Positions 1-9,453 are shown, numbered from the stretch's first letter. The stretch is 64,000 nucleotides of DNA from Nitrospirota bacterium (GCA_021844275.1 JAKBTR010000113.1:1-64000); one strand, 5' to 3'. Numbers and translations: made by a program. The notes: generated by a model not told the origin, from the sequence alone.

Positions 1-767
1 ATTGCTGGACGCTCCGTCTCCAGATAAAAATTTTTGAGTTTCTCAAAAAAGATGCCATGATTCTCCATATTTCGGAAATCATAGATGCGGCGAATTTCTT
101 CCGCTTCGGTATGCGTCCGGTATTCGACGAGAGATTCCGGAAATACCCCTATTCTTCCGACCCGATACATCCGCAGGACGAAATCCGTATCTTCCAGCCA
201 GAAAGGATCATAGCGTTCATCGAACCCGCCAATTTTTTGTGCTGTTTCCTTCCGGAAAAAGAAGGTGGAGGTCTGGGGTTCAAGAAGTGGCTCAGACCGA
301 AAACGGGCTTCTTCCCGAAAGAGGATAGCCGCCCATCGGGGCACTTGAGGCCGGGCATTTTTTTCGATCACTTGCATGCCGTCGGGGGAAATCATTTCTT
401 TCCAGCTCCCCAGGAGGGAAACCTCTTTCCGGTCCTTCAGATACTCCCATTGAGCGAAAAGCCTATGGGGTTTCATCCGATCGTCGCTGTCCAGAAAAGC
501 GATGAACTCTCCCCGACTCTCCAAGATTCCGCGGTTTCTGGCCGCTGCCGCACCCTTTTTCGATTCGGAAACAAGACGGATTTTCTCAGGAAGCTTGCAG
601 GCCCATGCGATGGCCGTGTCGCGAGCATCCTCGGTCGAGCGATTGTTGACCAGTACGAGTTCAAAATCTGAAAAAGTCTGTCGGACGACGGAAGCAATCG
701 CTTCTTCGAGAAAATGCGGTTTTCCGGTGAACGGAACGATCACGGAGATGACAGGATTTTTCTGCAC
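1..767 (-). CDS. Family 2 glycosyltransferase, C-terminus outside the window
   Basis: The reading frame opens at a GTG with a GGAG ribosome-binding site about 7 nt upstream and stays open to the left edge of the window, so the protein is at least 255 residues and its C-terminus is missing. The start gives a GT-A nucleotide-binding strand (PVISVIVPF), then ARNRGIL, the metal-binding FLDSDD motif and the catalytic-region motif WLEDTDF, as in GT2 inverting glycosyltransferases. It most likely adds a sugar to LPS core or O-antigen in the cytoplasm. It resembles the GT2 at 14701-15774, which has FLDDDD and FFLEDTDF. Donor and acceptor cannot be predicted. Confidence 0.8.
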   Translation of the reverse strand, partial: MQKNPVISVIVPFTGKPHFLEEAIASVVRQTFSDFELVLVNNRSTEDARDTAIAWACKLPEKIRLVSESKKGAAAARNRGILESRGEFIAFLDSDDRMKPHRLFAQWEYLKDRKEVSLLGSWKEMISPDGMQVIEKNARPQVPRWAAILFREEARFRSEPLLEPQTSTFFFRKETAQKIGGFDERYDPFWLEDTDFVLRMYRVGRIGVFPESLVEYRTHTEAEEIRRIYDFRNMENHGIFFEKLKNFYLETERPA

Positions 768-867
768 TTTGACTCCAGCCGGAAAGTGAAGATCCCCCTA
801 AAAATTTCCGGCTCTGCACCTTATTTTCTCAAGGTGTCTTGAATTTTGCTTCGGGAGACTTCGGAGA

Positions 868-1722
868 TCAGCCTTTGAATCCATGTTTTAAAACATAAAG
901 ATAAAATTCCGGGTTGAGCCAACGGGATCGCCGGACGGAAGAAGCCGGAAACTTCGACACCCTTTCCTGCATGACCTTTGGATGCGTGCCACGGAATTTT
1001 TTCAAGATCCCATAATTTTCCGGTATATAGACTTCCTCCGAAGCCAACGCTTTTTTATCTTCTTCGGTTGGATTCCCTTCCCAGTACCAAAGAACCCTGT
1101 TCATAAACTTTTCCCTTAAAACACGCGGATCTTTGACCCAGCCATAATGATAAACGCGCCCATCGGCATATCTCCAGAGATTTTTTTCCTTTTTTCCGAT
1201 ATATAACCCATCTGGTTCCCTCGCAAAACCCACGGCATCCCCGACAGAACGGACAGCTTTTCCGGGACGTACAATCCGGATCGACCTGCGATAAGCCCAA
1301 GGGTCAATGCTCCAGTAGTCTCCCACAAAATGATGGTACTTCAGCATCAATCCCAAAATAGAGCGATCATCCTTGTAACGGAGCATGGATTGCCGGATCC
1401 CGGACAAATCCTCTTCGTGAATGACCTCGTCTCCCTGAATATAGAAAGCCCAGTCTCCGGATGGACGACAATGTTCCAGCGCGATGTTCGTTTGCTGAGC
1501 ATAAATCAGTCCGTCTTTTTTCAGATTCATGTCCCAGACAGTCTCTACGATTCGGATCTTGGGATCACCGATGGACAAAACTTTTTCAAGAGTCTCGTCT
1601 TCTGAATCTCCGACAACGACAACAAATTCATCCACCAGCGGCAAGACGGAACGGATGGATTCCAGAAAAGGATAATCCAGCTTGACAAGATTTCGACAGA
1701 AGGTGAAGCCTGAGACGTACAA
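868..1722 (-). CDS. Family 2 glycosyltransferase, LPS-core type
   Basis: This 284-residue protein has a GT-A fold start (GFTFCRNLVKLDYPFLES), an acidic GDSEDETLE stretch and a QGDE motif near residue 96 in the expected metal-binding position. It is a clear paralog of the protein at 5873-6730: both begin with SGFTFCRNLV and end with a conserved NPEFYxYVLxHGFKG tail. The start is TTG with only a weak G-rich ribosome-binding site, so the exact N-terminus is uncertain. It lies downstream of the waaC-like gene and probably extends the LPS core. The sugar it transfers is unknown. Confidence 0.75.
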   Translation of the reverse strand: MYVSGFTFCRNLVKLDYPFLESIRSVLPLVDEFVVVVGDSEDETLEKVLSIGDPKIRIVETVWDMNLKKDGLIYAQQTNIALEHCRPSGDWAFYIQGDEVIHEEDLSGIRQSMLRYKDDRSILGLMLKYHHFVGDYWSIDPWAYRRSIRIVRPGKAVRSVGDAVGFAREPDGLYIGKKEKNLWRYADGRVYHYGWVKDPRVLREKFMNRVLWYWEGNPTEEDKKALASEEVYIPENYGILKKFRGTHPKVMQERVSKFPASSVRRSRWLNPEFYLYVLKHGFKG

Positions 1723-1810
1723 GAACCCCCCGTAGAGAGAATGTTATTTTATGTTAAAGGAGATTCCCCGATTACGCCCTGATTCTGAGCAAGAACGGAT
1801 TTGAGAATCT

Positions 1811-2920
1811 TCATGCGGATTGAAGACTTCCCTTCCCTCGAGAAAAATCCTGCAACCTCTCCATCAGAGCGCGGACCCCGGAAAAAGCGGCCTCCGGAGT
1901 CACGCCGACCAGACAGCTCTGATGGTCGCAAAATTTACGAAAATCCCCGCAGGGCGAACAGGCCACCTTGTCTCCCAGAACGACATGGGTTCCTTTCCCG
2001 TCATCGAATGGTCCGGTCCGTTCCGGCGTCGATGACCCGTAGAACGAAACTGTCGGTATCCCGGCCATGACGGCCAGATGCAAGGGACCCGAATCGTTCC
2101 CGACATAAAAGAGGGCCTTCTCGAACAGGAGGGGAAGAAGATCGATCGGGACCAAGCCGGGAAGGAGGACCGGACTGGTGCGCGTCCTTGCAGCCACTTC
2201 TTCCAGAAGCAGCGTGTCTTCCGCTCCCCCCACCAGAACGGGACGAATCCCTGGATAATGACGATGGATGGCGTTCAGAAGGTCGGAAAAATACAAGGAA
2301 GGCCATCGCTTGATCGAACGCTTTGCGCCAGGATGCAGAACAAAGAAGTTGCCCTGAAAATCCGCAGACGCCCGCAAAAGGATCTTCTCAAGATTTTCCT
2401 GATCCTGCGCGGAATAGGTCAATCTTTGCAAAGAATACTCCGGAGCAATCCCCAACGGTTCCAGAAGCCGGAGGTTCTTCCGGACGGCATGCAGAATGCC
2501 GGACGTACCATCCAGAGAAATGACTTCCGAGTAAAGACCGACCGCCCCTTCCCGCGCATCCGAAAACCCGATGCGGATCGCTCCCCGGCTCCCCCGGGCG
2601 ATCAGAGCGGAACGAAGGAGCCCCTGGGCATCCAGAACAGCATCATAGGATTCTTGCCGGAGATCCTGAAGGAATCGTCCAAACGAAGGAAAGAAAGAAA
2701 CCTTCCCCCAGCGGGACCTTGGAAAGGCGATTCCCCGGCGCACGCCAGGATAACGCCGCACGAGCGGAAGAAATTCCGTGTTGGCCACCCAGTCGATACT
2801 GGCGTCCGGGAACGTCTTCCGGATCTGGTCAACCACCGGAAAACAGTGGACGATATCTCCCAGAGAACTGGGTTTAATGATCAGGATATGGTTGAAGGAA
2901 CCCAATGCGCTCATTTCCAT
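1811..2920 (-). CDS. GT9 heptosyltransferase, WaaC-like
   Basis: The 369-residue protein belongs to glycosyltransferase family 9, the ADP-heptose:LPS heptosyltransferases that build the inner core on Kdo2-lipid A at the inner face of the inner membrane. The N-terminal loop KPSSLGDIVHCFP is characteristic of heptosyltransferase I (WaaC), and the C-terminal donor-site motif GNDSGPLHLAVMAG is intact. Its start overlaps the upstream GT9 gene by 47 nt, so the two are co-translated. WaaC is favoured over WaaF because of the KPSSLGD loop, but the acceptor position is inferred from family resemblance. Confidence 0.8.
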   Translation of the reverse strand: MEMSALGSFNHILIIKPSSLGDIVHCFPVVDQIRKTFPDASIDWVANTEFLPLVRRYPGVRRGIAFPRSRWGKVSFFPSFGRFLQDLRQESYDAVLDAQGLLRSALIARGSRGAIRIGFSDAREGAVGLYSEVISLDGTSGILHAVRKNLRLLEPLGIAPEYSLQRLTYSAQDQENLEKILLRASADFQGNFFVLHPGAKRSIKRWPSLYFSDLLNAIHRHYPGIRPVLVGGAEDTLLLEEVAARTRTSPVLLPGLVPIDLLPLLFEKALFYVGNDSGPLHLAVMAGIPTVSFYGSSTPERTGPFDDGKGTHVVLGDKVACSPCGDFRKFCDHQSCLVGVTPEAAFSGVRALMERLQDFSRGKGSLQSA

Positions 2921-4076
2921 TTTGTCTTGCCATCGGGACCGCCAGGAGAGTTTCCGCGGCCCGGATCACCTCTTCCGGCAAGAGTTCGTTCATACAGAGC
3001 GTCCCGATGGGACAGAGCCTCTTCATGCAGGGCTGGCACAAAAGATTCCGATGCACCGAAGCGCTTCCCGGAGGGTAGGAAGGACCCAGACGGACAGGAT
3101 CTGTCGGGCCAAAAACACCCAGCGTACGGACACCCAATGCCGATGCCAGATGCATCGGCCCCGAATCGTCGGCGATCACAAGCTCTGCCCGGGTCATCAA
3201 ATGTGCAGTTCCCCGAAGAGACAGCTCCCCTTGAAAAAACTTCATCCTTGTATTTATATCAGGTTCCTCTTTTTCTGTCGCCTCCAGGAATTCCCGAAAC
3301 GGGGCAAGAAGTGTCTCCTGCCCCTCTCCTCCTCCTCCGATGATCCCCACGCGAAATCCCTTCCGAAGAAAATGAACTCCGACCTCCAGAAAAAATCTCA
3401 TCGGCCACTGGCGGGTTTTCCAGCTGGCGAAGGGATGGAGAAGGATCAGGGGAACAGACGGAGATTCATCCCCCCACCCCCTGGAACGAAGAAGTGTATC
3501 GAGAGCCTCACGATCTTGCGGTAAAACCGGCAGATAGAACTCTCTCTCAAAGGGAAAATCTCCAAGGAGTTCTCGAACAACAAGAGCATGTCGGTCGATC
3601 AGATGAAGCCCGGGATCGGTGAGAGGAACCTGACGGGAGAAGAAACCGGCGCCCTCCCGCATTTTCCCATAAGTGGAAGGACTGCCCAGCTTGAGAGAAG
3701 AACGGGCGAGCCCCGTCAGAATACCGGACTTCAGAAGTCCTTGAAAATCCAGAACGGCCGCGTATCTTTTGTTCCGGATGGATCGGACAAGATCAACGAG
3801 AATACCCCAGGCCTGTCGAAATTTTCTCCGTTTGAGCAAGGATTGATACGTTGCCCGGGGAAAGATGATGAGGTTATTGATGGCAGGATGACCAACCAGA
3901 AGATCCGCACAACGGTCTTCGACAACCCAGTCGATCTCGATCTCCGGACGGAGCTTTTTGAGGGCGATAACCGACGGAAGAGTGAAAATGACATCCCCGA
4001 TCCGGCCCAAAAGGACAATGAGAACGGAAGAGTTTTTTCTCTTGGAAGGATCGATAGCGGCACCCATTTTAGTCAT
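2874..4076 (-). CDS. GT9 heptosyltransferase, WaaF/RfaQ-like
   Basis: This is a second GT9 glycosyltransferase of about 400 residues, with the N-terminal LLGRIGDVIFTLPS loop and the donor-site motif DDSGPMHLASALG. A downstream stretch, CQPCMKRLCPIGTLCMNEL, is Cys-rich in the manner of several heptosyltransferases. It probably adds the second heptose or a related core sugar. The start is ambiguous: a TTG lies at 4082, and ATG codons lie at 4076 and 4067 without a strong ribosome-binding site; ATG 4076 is chosen here. The 147 nt upstream (4077-4229) are AT-rich and show no gene. Confidence 0.75.
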   Translation of the reverse strand: MTKMGAAIDPSKRKNSSVLIVLLGRIGDVIFTLPSVIALKKLRPEIEIDWVVEDRCADLLVGHPAINNLIIFPRATYQSLLKRRKFRQAWGILVDLVRSIRNKRYAAVLDFQGLLKSGILTGLARSSLKLGSPSTYGKMREGAGFFSRQVPLTDPGLHLIDRHALVVRELLGDFPFEREFYLPVLPQDREALDTLLRSRGWGDESPSVPLILLHPFASWKTRQWPMRFFLEVGVHFLRKGFRVGIIGGGGEGQETLLAPFREFLEATEKEEPDINTRMKFFQGELSLRGTAHLMTRAELVIADDSGPMHLASALGVRTLGVFGPTDPVRLGPSYPPGSASVHRNLLCQPCMKRLCPIGTLCMNELLPEEVIRAAETLLAVPMARQNGNERIGFLQPYPDH

Positions 4077-4229
4077 TGCCAAGCACTTCTTGACAAGATC
4101 CTGTGATATTTATGCAAAAACACAATGAAAAACTATTTATTCACACTGAGAGGAAACATCATAGGTCCATATTTAAACAGATCAATTCTCTTGACGTAAC
4201 ACAATCTGAGAAGTATGGTCTCCAAAACG

Positions 4230-5876
4230 TTATTTCTCACCCCAGAAACGAAAAACATGTCGCAAGGCAATCATCGAGTATTTCAATAAGTATTTAAAAG
4301 AATAGAGAGAGCGACCGTATAAAAAAGCTTTCCAAGCCATTGTTCTTGCAACCGAAACATCACCAAATTCATATATTTTTTTCGGCAATCTTTCCAAAAA
4401 CTTACGATTTCCCCAGCATCCCCATGAAAGATACCGAAAGTAAAAGTCTACATTTTTTAGAGACATAAACTTTTCTCCCCATGGAAGAACAAATCTGGAT
4501 GCCTTCACCCCAAAAAAGTTCATGTCTTCAGGACAAGCAAAACAGATACGGACAAAACTATCTTCTACAAAACCTATGCGTGTTGGAATGAGCCCCATAT
4601 CCCTAAAGAAGAAAAGGATGCCATCAAAAGACCAGAAAATATTCTCCGCCAAAATATCGTTTGGTTGTTTTCCTGAAAAATCTTTATTTTCAGGACTGGA
4701 AATTTTAACGGAGATTTCTTTTTTTCCCAGTGATTCTATCTGTTCACAGAAAGATTCTATTTTCAGCAAGTTGTTTGGCATCTCATCTGTAACTCGGGCT
4801 TTTGCTATCCGATTGTTTGAACCGGAAGCCTTTTCGTCCTCAGAGATTGCAGTCACCAGTCTCCTTGTTCCACAGACACATTTGCGCATGACTTTATTTT
4901 TTGAAATATGATCCACATACCACATCCCTCTTCCACAGGCCGGACAAAAAGTTTGGGCAATATTTTTATTTCTTAACAACTTGCACAGAAAATAAAAAAC
5001 CGTCTCCGGAGATATTCTGGGATTTTTGGGATTCGCGCAAAAAAGACTCGCAAAAGGCGTGTGAACCCGAACCTCAAATGGCATAACATCCTGGTCCAGG
5101 TAGGGATATAAAACAACGACAGGAATATGAAAGGAGCTGGCAACATGTGATAACCCAGAATCCAAACCCACAAAGCAGGCTGATTGGGAGATAATTGCTC
5201 CAGCAAGAGCAATAGGCAATTCCTCAAACCTGACGACGTCCGGAACAGAGAGATCCGTCTCTCCCTTTTTACCCATGACAACTACACGCATTTTTGTTTC
5301 ACAGAGAACAAGTCTTATGAATGATTCAAATGAGTCCCTGTCCCAAAATTTAATCGAGTTTCTGTTTACATTGGGTGCAACAACGATAAATTGAGATTTT
5401 TCCAGATTATTCTCTTTTAGGATCTTACTTAAGGAATCATCGGGAATGTTCTCGACAGGGAATTCAGGCCTTACTTCCGGAACAAAATCTCTGAGCCCCA
5501 AGCATCTCACCAAAGATTCTTGCTTTGATTCTCCTTTTGCCCATTGATCCGGAAACCTGATCATATAGGGTACAACAACTCCATCTTCAATTGAGCCAAT
5601 CTGCTCAAATATGCTCTCATAATGAAGATCGAAAGAATCATAAGTAATAATTTTGTCGTTAGATGATAAATATGGCTGTATGATTTCCTTCCACCTATAG
5701 TCACAATAAACAATAATCTGATTTTCAGGAAAAGCTTTTTTTGTTCCCTTGATTATGCATATCGAATTAACCGAATCCCCTAACCCGAACTCTAAAAAAT
5801 GAATAATCTTTTGGTCCGGATGCAATTCAATGTTGGTATTAAACAATGTAAGATTCTTCTTCAACTGCTGAATCAT
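4230..5876 (-). CDS. GT9-like glycosyltransferase with zinc ribbon and extra C-terminal domain
   Basis: The roughly 548-residue protein has three parts. Residues 1-300 or so resemble a GT9 domain, with FLEFGLGDSVNSI at the start and the donor motif GLDSGLSHVASS. Next comes a four-cysteine ribbon, CPAC followed about 20 residues later by CVC. A C-terminal domain of about 150 residues contains RFVLPWGEKF. The same architecture recurs in the protein at 6765-8480. The ATG overlaps the stop of the preceding GT2 gene (ATGA), implying coupling; an upstream ATG at 5927 would overlap further. The gene is conspicuously AT-rich compared with its neighbours, suggesting transfer. Substrate is unknown. Confidence 0.7.
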   Translation of the reverse strand: MIQQLKKNLTLFNTNIELHPDQKIIHFLEFGLGDSVNSICIIKGTKKAFPENQIIVYCDYRWKEIIQPYLSSNDKIITYDSFDLHYESIFEQIGSIEDGVVVPYMIRFPDQWAKGESKQESLVRCLGLRDFVPEVRPEFPVENIPDDSLSKILKENNLEKSQFIVVAPNVNRNSIKFWDRDSFESFIRLVLCETKMRVVVMGKKGETDLSVPDVVRFEELPIALAGAIISQSACFVGLDSGLSHVASSFHIPVVVLYPYLDQDVMPFEVRVHTPFASLFCANPKNPRISPETVFYFLCKLLRNKNIAQTFCPACGRGMWYVDHISKNKVMRKCVCGTRRLVTAISEDEKASGSNNRIAKARVTDEMPNNLLKIESFCEQIESLGKKEISVKISSPENKDFSGKQPNDILAENIFWSFDGILFFFRDMGLIPTRIGFVEDSFVRICFACPEDMNFFGVKASRFVLPWGEKFMSLKNVDFYFRYLSWGCWGNRKFLERLPKKIYEFGDVSVARTMAWKAFLYGRSLYSFKYLLKYSMIALRHVFRFWGEK

Positions 5877-6730
5877 CCCTTGAACCCATGCCTTAAAACA
5901 TACGCATAAAATTCCGGGTTGAGCCATCGATTCGGCAACTGATACCGGAGGGGGAATCGGCTGATTCTCTCCTGCATCACGGCAGGATGTGTGCCCTTGT
6001 AGGGTTTCATGATCGACATGAACTCCGGTTGGTAATCTTTCGCCAGCAGAAGCTTCTGGTCTTCATTCGTCGGGCTCCCCATATGATAAAGATCGGCTTT
6101 TGCACGCACCTTATCCTGCAGTTTTCGGGGGCTGTTGACATAGCCATAGTGGAAAAGTGTTCCGTCCGCATACCGCCACAAATGCTTTTGGCTTTTATCG
6201 ATATATTTACCATCGATCTTCCGGGCGAATCCCGACGCATCCCCGATCGATTCCAATGTTCCATTCGGCCGAATAATCCGCAAAAGCCTTCTCCCCGCAT
6301 AAGGATTCGTATGCCAGTAATCCCCATAGAAATACAGTTGACGGAGCATCAGCCCCACAATGCCGGAATCGCCCTGGTATCTCTCCAGGGACAAAAGGAA
6401 TCGTTCATAATCCCGTTCATGCAACAACTCATCCGACTGAAGATGGATCGCCCAATCGGCTTTTCGGCTGACATGTTCCAGCGCGAGATTCGTCTGTTGG
6501 GCAAAGATCTTTCCATTGTCAAAAAGAGCGGGATCCCATACGGTTTGGACGATCCGGATTTTGGGATCCCCGGCTTGAAGTTGTTCAACCGCTTCCAGTG
6601 TTCCATCGTCCGAATCTCCCACGGCAACAATCAGTTCATCGACGACGGGAAGAAGAGAGCGGATGGATTCCAGGAAGGGATAATCCAGACGAACGAGATT
6701 ACGACAGAAGGTAAAACCCGATACAAACAT
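5873..6730 (-). CDS. Family 2 glycosyltransferase, paralog of 868-1722
   Basis: This 285-residue GT2 protein shares its whole length with the protein at 868-1722: an N-terminal SGFTFCRNLVRLDYPFLES, a central LQSDELLHERD containing the presumed metal ligand, WRYADGTLFHYG, and the C-terminal NPEFYAYVLRHGFKG. The ATG has an AAAGGG site 4 nt upstream. Its stop overlaps the start of the GT9-zinc-ribbon gene at 5876, and another GT9-zinc-ribbon gene lies 34 nt upstream, so it sits inside a glycosyltransferase cassette. It probably acts in LPS core or outer-core assembly in the cytoplasm. Confidence 0.75.
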   Translation of the reverse strand: MFVSGFTFCRNLVRLDYPFLESIRSLLPVVDELIVAVGDSDDGTLEAVEQLQAGDPKIRIVQTVWDPALFDNGKIFAQQTNLALEHVSRKADWAIHLQSDELLHERDYERFLLSLERYQGDSGIVGLMLRQLYFYGDYWHTNPYAGRRLLRIIRPNGTLESIGDASGFARKIDGKYIDKSQKHLWRYADGTLFHYGYVNSPRKLQDKVRAKADLYHMGSPTNEDQKLLLAKDYQPEFMSIMKPYKGTHPAVMQERISRFPLRYQLPNRWLNPEFYAYVLRHGFKG

Positions 6731-6764
6731 GCGGCCCTTTCTTCCGGATGGACTTCTGCAACGT

Positions 6765-8480
6765 TTATTTTTGCCTTTTGAGCCCCCCCAGAAATCCCTT
6801 GATCAGCCATCGAAAAGAACGCATCGATTTTTGGGCGAGGAATGCGGCCCAGGCACACCCTCGTATTTCCGCTGGCCAAGAGGACAACTCGGCTTGCGCT
6901 TTCACGATACCGACCAGACTCCCGGGTGTTCCCCATGTCTCGTAGGAAAACCATCGCAAATACTGGATCTCCGCTGCGACAAGAAGCGTGTTTCCCCATG
7001 GAATCCGGAACCGCTCCAGGGTCTTGTGATGCCGATCCTCTTCTTTTCCTCTGGCGAAGGAGAACCGGGTCATGTCCTGGCCCAAATCGATCCGTTCTAT
7101 CCGGTACCCCTTTCTCCACATCCATTCCCAGATACTATCCGGACGGATGTCCAGGGAACCCGGAGGAAGGTCCCATACTCCCCATTCTCTTTTGTCGGTC
7201 TTGCTGAAAAGAAAATCCACTCTTTCCGGGGCATTGGTTTCGATGCTGGATTCAACCGATCGGAGGGTTTCAAGAGTCCAGGATTGTTCGACAAAATTAT
7301 AGCCCGTTTTTTCCACAATTTTCGTTGCCGGGCAAGATGTTTTTTTCTTTACATGAACACTTGATGTTCTATCGTGTTCAATAGACGATCCGCACGAACA
7401 CATCAGACGGACGGAGACCGGATCCGCTGCCGACAGAACATATTGCATGAGCTTCGTACACATCGGGCATTCCGGGATTGGAGATTTCTTTTTCAAAGAC
7501 AAGAGGAAGGTGACCGCACCCAGAACCGTTTCCACCCCCGGTATCGATAGAGTGGAAAAAAACGATTCGACCACATACAACCCCAAAGGTGTCAGTGGAC
7601 GAACCTCAAAAGGGAATGTCCTTTTTTCGATAAAAACAACCACCATGGGCAGATCAAAAAAAGCCGCCATATGGCTGGGACCCGAATCGAGACCGATATA
7701 GAGCCCCGCCAGTTGCATCAGTCCGGAAATCTGTCCAAGCGATAAGTCATAGGCACAAACAACTCCAGTGTTGCCGAATGGTCCGATTTCCGGATAGGAA
7801 ACAACAACTGTACGAAGGTGAAACCTGTCTCTGAGAGCATCAATCAGGCGGGAAAAATTCTCCTTTCCCCAGCGCTTGTTCTCCCAGGAATAAGGAGAGA
7901 TGAGGACGAACTTGCCGGCTTCCAACGCATGTTCTTTCAAGTACCCTTCGGCCCATGCAAGATCTTCAGCTTTAACGGGAAGATATGGGCGTGCGGCTTC
8001 TTTTAAGGATAAGCCGATACTCCGCGCCGTCGCTTCCAGAGTCGTTTCACGACGGGCATAGCGGTCCGGCATCGGAAAATGGGCATAGGCCAGATAGGAC
8101 GGTTCCTTCATTGTCCGGATTTCAGTCCGGATTTCTTCATGGGCCTGATCGTAGGGATTGTTTGTCCCTTCCCTGGACAAAACATCTTTTGCCTTGGGAA
8201 ACCATCGGATTTCAATTTCCGAAATTCGACAGACAAGATCTTCCCACCTTTGATCGGCATAGACGATGCAATGAGCTTTCGGAAACCTTGTGCGAATCTC
8301 GTGCAGGACGCGGAACCCGTTGACATGATCCCCGAGCCCTTGCCCGAGAACAAAGTACAGCCGCCCGAAAAAGTCCCGAGAAAAAAAACGGATATGGAAT
8401 AAAGGTATACCTTTCCAGAAAAGAGGTCTTTCCGGAATCATCGGGGTGATTGGATCAACGGGTTCGATGAAATACCTCAA
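6765..8480 (-). CDS. GT9-like glycosyltransferase with zinc ribbon and extra C-terminal domain
   Basis: The protein is up to 571 residues. A GT9-like region carries FVLGQGLGDHVNGF near residue 42 and the donor motif GLDSGPSHMAAFF. It is followed by a zinc-ribbon-like CPMC...CSC at about residues 340-370, and then by a C-terminal domain with RFRIPWGNTLL. That domain matches RFVLPWGEKFM in the protein at 4230-5876, and both continue into an aromatic, Trp-rich segment. Ordinary heptosyltransferases of about 350 residues lack the last two parts. The start is uncertain: a TTG at 8480 with no convincing ribosome-binding site, or an ATG at 8441. It probably acts on LPS. Confidence 0.7.
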   Translation of the reverse strand: MRYFIEPVDPITPMIPERPLFWKGIPLFHIRFFSRDFFGRLYFVLGQGLGDHVNGFRVLHEIRTRFPKAHCIVYADQRWEDLVCRISEIEIRWFPKAKDVLSREGTNNPYDQAHEEIRTEIRTMKEPSYLAYAHFPMPDRYARRETTLEATARSIGLSLKEAARPYLPVKAEDLAWAEGYLKEHALEAGKFVLISPYSWENKRWGKENFSRLIDALRDRFHLRTVVVSYPEIGPFGNTGVVCAYDLSLGQISGLMQLAGLYIGLDSGPSHMAAFFDLPMVVVFIEKRTFPFEVRPLTPLGLYVVESFFSTLSIPGVETVLGAVTFLLSLKKKSPIPECPMCTKLMQYVLSAADPVSVRLMCSCGSSIEHDRTSSVHVKKKTSCPATKIVEKTGYNFVEQSWTLETLRSVESSIETNAPERVDFLFSKTDKREWGVWDLPPGSLDIRPDSIWEWMWRKGYRIERIDLGQDMTRFSFARGKEEDRHHKTLERFRIPWGNTLLVAAEIQYLRWFSYETWGTPGSLVGIVKAQAELSSWPAEIRGCAWAAFLAQKSMRSFRWLIKGFLGGLKRQK

Positions 8481-8561
8481 GATAGCCAGAATGAGAAAAA
8501 AGGGGAGTTTTTCATTTCAATAACCGTAAGAATTTCCTCTGTAAACGACTACGATAAAAAT

Positions 8562-9362
8562 TTAATCGGAAGAGTCTTTCCTCACTTTGTCGAATATTTT
8601 TACATATTTATAAAACGAACTTTCAAAATTATAGAGAGCTATGACAAAACCAGGTCCACCATCGAGGAATCCCCTTTTGATAACATAATGACGCAAAAAT
8701 GCCCAAACCCCATGCACCAGTCCTTTCAAAACAGAGCCTTTCCTTGCCCCTCTGGATACTAGCTTCTCAGCTCCCAGACTGGAGTATCGGTTCATTTTTG
8801 AAATCATCTCTCCCAGGTCATAATAGGGGATCTGAACGATCGCTGACGAAAATTTCCCAAGACGACACCCGGAATTCATGGAATAGGTTTCATGGACCAG
8901 ATCTTCGGAGTAAGTCATGGACCCCTTTCGAAAAAGTTGAGGCTGCCTGTAATCGGGATACCAGTCCGAATATCGTATCCATCGTCCCAGAAAATAATTT
9001 TTCCGGGGAACAAGATAGGCATCCATCGGATTTTCCTGGGCAAGAATCGAGAGGATTTCCGCCTGCGCTTCCGGAGTCATCCTCTCATCCGAATCGAGGC
9101 TGAAGATCCAGTCATGGGTGCAATGTGAGATCGCTGCCTTACGAAGAGCACCGAATCCTGTAAAAGGAACCTGACAAACGCGAACCCCCAGTTCTTGGGC
9201 AATCTGTGCCGTTCGGTCCGTGCTCCCGGAATCGACAAGAATGACCTCATCCGCCCACAGGACACTTTCGATTGCCGGACGGATCTTATGTTCCTGATTG
9301 TATGCCAGGATATAGACAGAGATTGGCATTCTTCTTAGAGGAGTCTCAGATTGTAAAGGCAT
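8562..9362 (-). CDS. Family 2 glycosyltransferase, WaaE/KdtX-like
   Basis: This 266-residue GT2 protein has the layout of the WaaE/KdtX group, which adds a beta-linked hexose to the inner-core heptose. It shows MPISVYILAYNQE, then VDSGSTDRT, then the metal-binding SLDSDERM, and an EDLVHETY segment in the acceptor region. The C-terminus (LRHYVIKRGFLDGGPGFVIA) is the amphipathic membrane-associated tail usual in this group. It lies between lpxL and the GT9-zinc-ribbon genes in the same direction. An alternative start is the ATG at residue 12. The group assignment is by recognised motifs; the sugar is inferred. Confidence 0.75.
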   Translation of the reverse strand: MPLQSETPLRRMPISVYILAYNQEHKIRPAIESVLWADEVILVDSGSTDRTAQIAQELGVRVCQVPFTGFGALRKAAISHCTHDWIFSLDSDERMTPEAQAEILSILAQENPMDAYLVPRKNYFLGRWIRYSDWYPDYRQPQLFRKGSMTYSEDLVHETYSMNSGCRLGKFSSAIVQIPYYDLGEMISKMNRYSSLGAEKLVSRGARKGSVLKGLVHGVWAFLRHYVIKRGFLDGGPGFVIALYNFESSFYKYVKIFDKVRKDSSD

Positions 9363-9453
9363 CTTGATGAACAGTTCTCCAGAAAATTTTGATCAATTTG
9401 AAAGTTAGAAAAAAATCATTTTTCATATAAACTAAGGAAAACCCTCTTTTCGT

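Noticed and set aside
2078..3343. A 421-residue plus-strand open frame opposite the heptosyltransferases
   Set aside because: Low-complexity composition rich in Arg, Pro and Gly and complete overlap with two GT9 genes identify it as a shadow.
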